Source of the DNA: Oscillospiraceae bacterium
Lineage (GTDB): Bacteria; Bacillota; Clostridia; Oscillospirales; Oscillospiraceae
Reading direction: 5' to 3'
DNA length: 11,342 nt
NCBI GenBank assembly: GCA_028708585.1
Contig: JAQVYO010000042.1
Span: forward strand, 1 to 11,342
Part shown: piece after piece, positions 6,303 to 11,342 of the stretch
How positions within the stretch are numbered: position 1 is the stretch's first letter
Layout: the number at the start of each line of letters is the position of its first letter
The notes under the pieces: model-generated
The model's database searches: none
Seen by the model: only the letters and a program-made list of their open reading frames with translations
Told to the model about the DNA's origin: nothing
Position numbers and translations under genes: made by a program

Positions 6303-7173
6303 TGCCCAATACCGTGAGAGCGCCGACGCGATTACGGTGCGTATCGGAGCGTTTCGCCCCCAGGTGGCAATGATTTTAGGCTCCGGTTTGGGCTATCTTG
6401 CCGATCTGCTGGAAGATGCCGTTTCTATTCCTTATTCGGACATTCCTCATTTTAGGGCGCCCACTGCGCCGGGGCATCGCGGCAGGCTGGTTTTTGGGAG
6501 CTTGGAGGGCCGCAAGGTTGCGGTGATGCAGGGCAGAATACATCATTATGAGGGCTACAGCTATGAAGAGGTGGCCTATCCGGTGCGGGTTTTGCGCCTC
6601 CTGGGTGCCGGGACCATGTTTGTGACCAATGCCGCCGGGGCGGTGAATCAGGCATTTTTCCCGGGTGTCCTGATGCTGATTGCCGACCATATCAAGCTGT
6701 TTGGGGACAGCCCTCTGCGGGGAGAAAACCAAATCGAATTTGGCCCCCGTTTTCCGGACGCCTCTTATCTCTATACGCCTTCCCTGCAAAAGCTGGCAAA
6801 GGATATGGCGGCCGATTTGAATATTCCCCTCAGGAAAGGGGTTTACATGTATTTTCCCGGCCCTCAGTATGAAACACCGGCGGAAATCAGAGCCGCGCGG
6901 ATATTGGGAGCGGATGCAGTGGGAATGTCCACTGTGCCGGAGGTGATTGCCGCCGGGCATGCGGGGATGCGTGTGCTGGGGCTCAGCCTGCTGTCCAACA
7001 TGGCGGCGGGAATCTTGGATCAGCCGCTGACCGAGCAGGAAGTGCTGGATGCGGCCAGGGCCGCATCTGACAGGTTTATAAAGCTGATTTTAAAATGCCT
7101 GCAAAACCTGAACTGCTGCGCGGCGCTGCTGGACAGGAACTGCGAAACTGGAACAGATGGTATGCTAAGATAG
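6289..7173 (+). CDS. punA: Purine nucleoside phosphorylase (trimeric PNP family)
   Basis: Cleaves purine nucleosides with phosphate to the free base and ribose-1-phosphate in cytoplasmic salvage. The 294 residues show the trimeric PNP pattern: GSGLG (31-35, phosphate loop), GHRG (62-65), MQGRIHHYEGY (80-90, with the phosphate/ribose His86), TNAAG (113-117), PGPQYETPAEIR (190-201, base-contacting Glu195), VGMSTVPE (211-218) and LSLLSN (232-237). Glu195 and Asn237 match the residues that select 6-oxopurines (inosine, guanosine) in human PNP (Glu201, Asn243). Where family members usually have a His in a (S/T)HEEV-like segment (human His257, near the ribose 5' position), this protein reads TEQEV (248-252), placing Glu249 there. 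The last 20 or so residues, with several Cys, extend beyond the usual 270-275 residue length. The ATG overlaps the preceding stop and lies in a hairpin loop. The deaminase gene follows after 12 bp. Confidence 0.95.
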   Translation: MSLSFAQYRESADAITVRIGAFRPQVAMILGSGLGYLADLLEDAVSIPYSDIPHFRAPTAPGHRGRLVFGSLEGRKVAVMQGRIHHYEGYSYEEVAYPVRVLRLLGAGTMFVTNAAGAVNQAFFPGVLMLIADHIKLFGDSPLRGENQIEFGPRFPDASYLYTPSLQKLAKDMAADLNIPLRKGVYMYFPGPQYETPAEIRAARILGADAVGMSTVPEVIAAGHAGMRVLGLSLLSNMAAGILDQPLTEQEVLDAARAASDRFIKLILKCLQNLNCCAALLDRNCETGTDGMLR

Positions 7174-7185
7174 GAGTATATGTGA

Positions 7186-8481
7186 ATGGACGTTTTGTTT
7201 TCCCATGCCGATGCCGTTCTGATGGATGATGCCGGGACGGTGCTAAAGGACGCGTATGTGGAAGTTTCCGGAAAACAGATCCGCTTTGTGGGGACGAAGC
7301 GGCCCGAAGGCTTTTCCGGCCGGGAAATTGACTGCGGCGGCAAAGTGCTGATGCCGGGTCTTGTCAATGCGCACACTCATGTGCCGATGACTCTGATGCG
7401 GGGCTATGCGGACGGGTACGATTTGCAGACCTGGCTAAACGATTATATTTTCCCTGCGGAAAGCCGGCTGGACGGCAGGGCGGTGCGCGCCGGAACCGCT
7501 CTGGGACTGGCGGAAATGATTGCATCCGGCATTACCTCTTTTTCGGATATGTACTACTTCTGCGATGAAATCGTGGAGGAAACCGTGGCGGCGGGGCTGG
7601 AAGCCAATATTAGCCGGGGAATGACGAATTTTACTCCGGAATTTGACCCGAAAACCCATTCCGGCTACTTGGAAACCCGGCGTCTGGCGGAGAAATGGAA
7701 CGGATATCAAGACGGGCAGATTCGCATTGACGCGTCCATTCATGGGGAATATACGTCCGGGCCGGCCCTTTGGCGCTGTATGGCGGACTATGCCATGGAG
7801 CAGGGTCTGGGGATGCACGTCCATTTGTCCGAGACAAAAGCCGAACAGGAGGAGTGTATCGCCCGGCATCAGCTGACGCCCGCCGCCGTTTTGGACCGGT
7901 ATGGCGTGTGGAATACCAGAGCCATTGCCGCTCATTGCGTTTTTGTAACGGAAGAAGACATTGCCCTTCTGAAAGAGCGGGGCGTCACTGCCGTCCACAA
8001 TCCGGTCAGCAATTTAAAGCTTGCCAGCGGCATTGCTCCGGTGCCGAGGTTTTTGTCTGCCGGATTGAATGTTGCACTGGGAACCGACGGGGTTTCCTCC
8101 AACAATAGTCACGATTTATTTGAAGAAATAAAGCTGGCCGCCATGCTGCACAAAGGCGTTTCCCATGATCCGCGGGCGGTAACCACATTGGAGGCGCTGA
8201 AAATGGCCACGGTGAACGGCGCCGCCGCGCAGGGACGAAAGGCGGGAAAAATTGCCCAGGGGTTTGCGGCAAATCTGATTTTACTGGATTTTGACCGGCC
8301 TCATCTGGCACCTTGCCATGACGTTCTTTCTCATTTGGTATTTGCCGCCCGGGGAAGCGATGTTGTGATGAATATGACGGCGGGGAAAATCATATATGAA
8401 AATGGGACATTCCAAACGATTGATTTGGAACGGGTGCTGTGGGAAGTGCGGCACTACGCAATGCAAAAGGTGTTTGGATAG
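7186..8481 (+). CDS. mtaD: 5-methylthioadenosine/S-adenosylhomocysteine deaminase (amidohydrolase)
   Basis: Zinc-dependent amidohydrolase that removes the 6-amino group from S-adenosylhomocysteine, methylthioadenosine and often adenosine, giving the inosine-type product. The 431 residues match the MtaD family length. Metal and catalytic residues line up with the Thermotoga enzyme: His63 and His65 (NAHTH), His213 and Glu216 (HVHLSE), His250 (AAHC) and Asp301 (GTDG). Glu92 follows the family stretch TWLNDYIFPAE. The small beta-sandwich domain comes from both ends (about 1-55 and 360-431), around the TIM-barrel core. GGAG at 7173-7176, overlapping the phosphorylase stop, serves the ATG 9 bases on. 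It is tightly linked to purine nucleoside phosphorylase, which fits a two-step route from adenine nucleosides to hypoxanthine. Relatives include chlorohydrolase-like deaminases of other substrates, but the motifs favour MTA/SAH deaminase. Confidence 0.93.
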   Translation: MDVLFSHADAVLMDDAGTVLKDAYVEVSGKQIRFVGTKRPEGFSGREIDCGGKVLMPGLVNAHTHVPMTLMRGYADGYDLQTWLNDYIFPAESRLDGRAVRAGTALGLAEMIASGITSFSDMYYFCDEIVEETVAAGLEANISRGMTNFTPEFDPKTHSGYLETRRLAEKWNGYQDGQIRIDASIHGEYTSGPALWRCMADYAMEQGLGMHVHLSETKAEQEECIARHQLTPAAVLDRYGVWNTRAIAAHCVFVTEEDIALLKERGVTAVHNPVSNLKLASGIAPVPRFLSAGLNVALGTDGVSSNNSHDLFEEIKLAAMLHKGVSHDPRAVTTLEALKMATVNGAAAQGRKAGKIAQGFAANLILLDFDRPHLAPCHDVLSHLVFAARGSDVVMNMTAGKIIYENGTFQTIDLERVLWEVRHYAMQKVFG

Positions 8482-8499
8482 CCAGGGAGGACAGAGCAT

Positions 8500-10127
8500 T
8501 TGGCAAATTTAAAAAAACAGACGTTTTGGGGCGGCGCCGCCACGTTGGCCGCGGCGGTGGCCGTAGTAAAAATTATTGGAGCGCTTTATAAGATCCCTCT
8601 GGGAAATATGCTCACCGGAGAGGGGATGGATATTTTGGCACGGCGTATAATATTTACAATGTGCTGCTGACCATTTCCACCGCGGGCCTGCCCCTGGCTT
8701 TGTCCAAACTGGTGTCCGAAGCGCAAACCCTTGGCCGGAACAATCAGAAAAAACGGACGTTTCAGGTTGCGTTCCTTACCTTTGCGATTGTGGGCGCCGC
8801 CGGTTCTCTGGTGATGTTCCTTTTTCCGCAGCAGCTTGCTTCCTTTATGAAGAATTCCAACGCCTGGTATGCGGTCAAGGCACTGGCTCCAGCGGTGTTT
8901 TTTGTCTGCTGCATTTCCGCGTTCCGGGGATATACCCAGGGACAGTCCCGAATGGTGCCAACCGCCATTTCTCAGGTTCTTGAAGCCGCCAGCAAGCTGC
9001 TGGTTGGGCTTTTACTGGTTACGGTGCTGTTGCAGTGTGGCTATCATGAGGCGAAGGCGGCCAGCGGCGCGATTTTTGGCGTTACCATGGGCACGCTGTT
9101 TTCCTTTATTTTTTTAATTTTTGATTATTTTTCTGATAGACGGAAAGAAACCGCTGCGGCTCATGATATACCGGACAGCCGAAAGGAAATTTTAGGGCAA
9201 ATTTTAAAACTTGGCATTCCAATTACGATTGGCTCTTCCGTCATGAGCATTATCACTCTGGTGGATAATCAACTGGTGATGCTGCGGCTTCAAAATGCGG
9301 TTGGGTTCAGCGAAAAGCTGGCCAGCTGGTATTACGGCACATATTTTAACACGATGAATCTTTATAATCTCCCATCCTCCTTTATCGTGCCGTTGGGAGT
9401 GAGCATTATTCCGTCGGTGGCGGCCTGCCTTGCCCGGGAGGACAGAGAAGGGATCAGCAAAATTGTCAATTCCGCCATGCGGATTACAGCAATTTTGTCT
9501 TTCCCCGCCGGTATTGGCCTGTCCGTTTTATCCGGCCCGATTTTACAGCTGGTTTATCCTTTTAAACCCGAGGAAGCCGCCTCGGGAACGCCTCTTTTGG
9601 CAGTTTTGGGAATTGCGTCTATTTTTGTCTGCATGATGCTGGTGACCAACAGTATTCTGCAGGCCCATGGAAAAGTGAATATCCCAGTTCTTACCATGCT
9701 GGCCGGCGGTTTGGTGAAGATTTCCGTGAACTGGTTTTTGGTGGGCAATCCCGAAATCAACATCAAAGGCGCACCGATCGGCACCATGCTTTGTTTCGCG
9801 GTGATTGCCATTTTGAATTTTATCTTTATCTGCCGGCTGTTGCCTAAACGGCCAAGTTTGTTCCAAATACTAGTAAAGCCTGCCCTAGCCGCCGGTATCA
9901 TGGGGCTTGCCGTATGGGCCTCTTACGGACTGATGCACCGGGCTGTTTTGGGCATTTTGGGCGACGGGCGTGTTCTGATCGTCAATGCGATTTCCGTATT
10001 GGTTGCGGTTGCGGTCGGTGTTGCGGTTTACGCAGTTTTGGTAATTTTCCTGCGCATCATTTCAAAGGATGATTTGAGTCTAATGCCGAAAGGCGAAAAA
10101 ATTGCGAGGATTTTACATATAAAATAA
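8500..10127 (+). CDS. spoVB: SpoVB-family polysaccharide flippase, frameshifted near the N-terminus
   Basis: Multispan membrane protein of the MOP/MATE-like exporter superfamily (SpoVB/MurJ-like), which moves lipid-linked saccharides across the membrane; Bacillus SpoVB is needed for spore cortex formation. The gene starts at TTG 8500, with AGGGAGGA (8484-8491) 8 bases upstream, and reads MANLKKQTFWGGAATLAAAV through GNMLTGEGM (Met43, 8626-8628). One base is then missing. The family sequence GYFGTAYNIYNVLLT continues in another frame from 8631 and runs to 10127. With the base restored the protein would be 542 residues with many hydrophobic segments, a normal size. As written, translation from 8500 stops at 8668-8670 after 56 residues. 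The later part alone is open from GTG 8661 (488 residues) but has no ribosome site and lacks the first membrane helix. It lies 18 bp after mtaD and 28 bp before mazG. Family confidence is high; whether the break is real or a sequencing or assembly error cannot be told here. Confidence 0.88.
8622..8634 (+). other. Single-base deletion (frameshift) site in spoVB
   Basis: Upstream frame: GGA GAG GGG ATG GAT ATT. Downstream frame: TAT TTT GGC ACG GCG TAT. Adding one G after ATGG (8626-8629) gives ATG GGA TAT TTT GGC and restores the family motif GEGMGYFGTAYN without other change. The downstream frame has a stop at 8589-8591, so the switch must occur between 8592 and 8670. A backward slip on the GGGG run (8622-8625) would also join the frames but gives GEGDGYFG, a poorer family match. 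Confidence 0.8.
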
Positions 10128-10155
10128 ATAAAACACTTGCGAAGGACTGGAAACT

Positions 10156-10944
10156 ATGATAGATTTTGCATATAAAAAAAACTATACGGTGGAGGATTTG
10201 GTTTCGATTGTGCGTATTCTGCGGTCAGAAAACGGATGCCCCTGGGACCGGGAACAGACCCATGCAAGCATCCGGCGTAATTTTCTGGAAGAAGCCTACG
10301 AGGTAGTAGAAGCCATTGATGAGAAGGACTCCGAGCACCTCAGAGAGGAACTAGGAGATGTTCTTATGCAGGTGGTGTTTCATACTGCTCTAGAGGAGGA
10401 AGCCAGCCGCTTTGATCTAAACGGAGTGGCGGATGGAACCTGTAAAAAATTAATCGGACGCCACCCTCATATTTTTGGAAACGAAACGGTTTCCAGCGCC
10501 CGGGAAGTGCTCGAAAACTGGGATGAAATCAAACGAAAAGAGAAAGGGCAGAAGACTGCGGCATCCGCGATGGAGGCCGTTGCAAAAAGCTTGCCGGCCC
10601 TCTGGCGGGCGGAGAAAATCCAAAACAAAGCAAAAAAAGCGGGGTTTGACTGGCCAGATATTTCCGATGCGCTGGACAAGCTGTCCGAAGAGCTGTCTGA
10701 ACTGAAAAGTGCCGTTCAAAATGGGGAGAATATGGAGGAGGAACTGGGCGACTTGATTTTTTCCGCTGTAAATGTGGCCCGTTTTCTTCGAGCGGATCCG
10801 GAAGAGGCGTTAAATCACGCTTCGGATAAATTTATATTCCGCTTTCAGCAGATGGAGCGCATTGCCACAAAGCGCGGTCTCTCTTTTGCATCGATGAGCC
10901 TGGATGAGATGGATGTTTTGTGGGAACAGGCAAAATGCTTATGA
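10156..10944 (+). CDS. mazG: Nucleoside triphosphate pyrophosphohydrolase MazG
   Basis: Hydrolyses (d)NTPs to the monophosphate and pyrophosphate, clearing aberrant nucleotides in the cytoplasm. The 262 residues match the E. coli MazG length (263). There are two tandem MazG domains, each with the metal-binding pattern. The first has LEEAYE (44-49) and EELGD (64-68), the second has SEELSE (177-182) and EELGD (195-199). The segment GCPWDREQTH (27-36) and HPHIFG (103-108) are typical of the family. In Bacillus the homologue is fused to an N-terminal tetrapyrrole methylase domain (YabN); that domain is absent here. The ATG follows GAAGGA (10141-10146) at 9 bases. Its position between a SpoVB-family gene and an HU gene is a common Firmicutes arrangement. 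Confidence 0.96.
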   Translation: MIDFAYKKNYTVEDLVSIVRILRSENGCPWDREQTHASIRRNFLEEAYEVVEAIDEKDSEHLREELGDVLMQVVFHTALEEEASRFDLNGVADGTCKKLIGRHPHIFGNETVSSAREVLENWDEIKRKEKGQKTAASAMEAVAKSLPALWRAEKIQNKAKKAGFDWPDISDALDKLSEELSELKSAVQNGENMEEELGDLIFSAVNVARFLRADPEEALNHASDKFIFRFQQMERIATKRGLSFASMSLDEMDVLWEQAKCL

Positions 10945-11041
10945 AAGGCTGTGAAAAGGGAACTTTGCGCCCGGGCCATGCCTTTTTTAAGAATAAAAGC
11001 TGCCGTCCGGTGGCCCAAAAATGTGCAGGAGGACAAATAGT

Positions 11042-11317
11042 ATGAATAAAGCGGAACTAATCAACGCGGCGGCGGAAAAGGCCGGCCTTTCCAAAAAAGA
11101 TACCGAGCGTGCTGTGAACGCGGCAATTGACGTTATTATAGCTTCCTTGATCGATGGTGAAAAGGTGCAGCTTGTTGGATTCGGCGCGTTTGAAGTGAAA
11201 AGCCGTGCCGCCCGCATTGGCCGCAACCCAAAGACCAAGGAGAGCATTGTAATTCCGGAATCCAAGGTCCCTGTGTTTAAGCCTGGGAAAGCTTTGAAAG
11301 AAGCAATCGCAGAGTAA
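11042..11317 (+). CDS. hup: HU-family nucleoid DNA-binding protein
   Basis: Small histone-like protein that binds and bends DNA without strong sequence preference, as a dimer on the nucleoid. It has 91 residues, the standard length. The N-terminal helices (MNKAELINAAAEKAGLSKKD) are followed by the conserved turn VGFGAFEVKSRAARIGRNPKT (45-65), and the beta arm carries the intercalating Pro63 in GRNP, then VFKPGKALKEAI at the end. The ATG at 11042 is chosen because AGGAGG (11027-11032) lies 9 bases upstream; the frame is open farther upstream, but those codons overlap the ribosome site and do not resemble HU. It is 97 bp from mazG, so it may have its own promoter, which I could not identify firmly. 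In related genomes rqcP and the yabP/yabQ sporulation genes follow, beyond this window. Confidence 0.97.
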   Translation: MNKAELINAAAEKAGLSKKDTERAVNAAIDVIIASLIDGEKVQLVGFGAFEVKSRAARIGRNPKTKESIVIPESKVPVFKPGKALKEAIAE

Positions 11318-11342
11318 AAGAGCGCAAAGCCGGCGGCTGAAG

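Noticed and set aside
8524..8560. GC-rich palindrome GGCGGCGCCGCC near the start of spoVB
   Set aside because: It is explained by Gly/Ala codons of the first membrane helix; no regulatory context was seen.
8646..8651. TATAAT inside the spoVB coding region, just before GTG 8661
   Set aside because: It is part of the conserved Tyr-Asn codons (AYNIYN), and no -35 or ribosome site accompanies it. It does not support a separate start for the longer open frame.
10965..10994. Possible promoter for the HU gene (TTGCGC with AAGAAT 18 bases downstream)
   Set aside because: Both hexamers are only partial matches, and nothing else supports it. HU may instead be read through from mazG.
10973..11016. GGGCCA/TGGCCC inverted repeat enclosing a T-run between mazG and hup
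   Set aside because: Six pairs around a 32-base interior, with the T-run inside rather than after the stem, do not make a terminator. The pairing could be chance.
11328..11342. AGCC-GGC-GGCT hairpin after hup as a terminator
   Set aside because: The stem is only four pairs and the window ends before any T-run could be seen.
1..11342. CRISPR arrays, mobile elements, toxin-antitoxin or defence genes
   Set aside because: No spaced repeats, transposase or integrase motifs, or defence-type genes are visible on either strand. The MazG present is the housekeeping two-domain form with no mazEF beside it.

Overview
The window is a dense, single-strand stretch of a low-GC-phylum (Firmicutes/Bacillota) chromosome with moderately high GC. 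It most resembles a spore-forming anaerobic clostridium of the Oscillospiraceae/Ruminococcaceae kind. The basis is gene content and order (rel-dtd-MBL hydrolase-hemZ, and a SpoVB-type flippase-mazG-HU run), strong Shine-Dalgarno sites, and the Gram-positive bifunctional Rel architecture. All ten genes read on the + strand. I see no tRNA, rRNA, CRISPR array, insertion sequence or phage gene, so this looks like core chromosome rather than an accessory island.

Layout. (1) 1-4659: the 3' part of a bifunctional (p)ppGpp synthetase/hydrolase (the start lies before the window), D-aminoacyl-tRNA deacylase (dtd), a small metallo-beta-lactamase-fold hydrolase, and a HemZ-type radical SAM protein. (2) 4660-5633: a 125-bp gap holding an 8-bp inverted repeat next to a perfect TATAAT, then an Mrp/NBP35-type ATPase for Fe-S cluster handling. 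(3) 5634-5899: a 266-bp non-coding leader with a possible extended -10 promoter, a 10-bp direct repeat, several short hairpins and two T-runs. (4) 5900-8481: a small zinc-ribbon protein of unknown function, purine nucleoside phosphorylase and an MTA/SAH deaminase. The phosphorylase start codon sits exactly in the loop of a perfect hairpin and overlaps the end of the zinc-ribbon gene by 4 bp. (5) 8500-11317: a SpoVB-family flippase broken by a one-base frameshift near its start, a stand-alone MazG, and an HU-type DNA-binding protein.

How the genes fit together. The first block covers stringent response and translation quality control. The middle block suggests nucleoside salvage: the deaminase converts adenine nucleosides to inosine-type nucleosides, and the phosphorylase can split these to hypoxanthine and a sugar phosphate. 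The last block resembles the conserved Firmicutes neighbourhood of flippase, mazG and HU, which in relatives leads into rqcP and the yabP/yabQ sporulation genes.

I found no clear novel multi-gene system. The points most worth a second look are the hairpin around the phosphorylase start, the frameshift in the flippase gene, the inverted repeat before mrp, and the structured leader before the zinc-ribbon gene.
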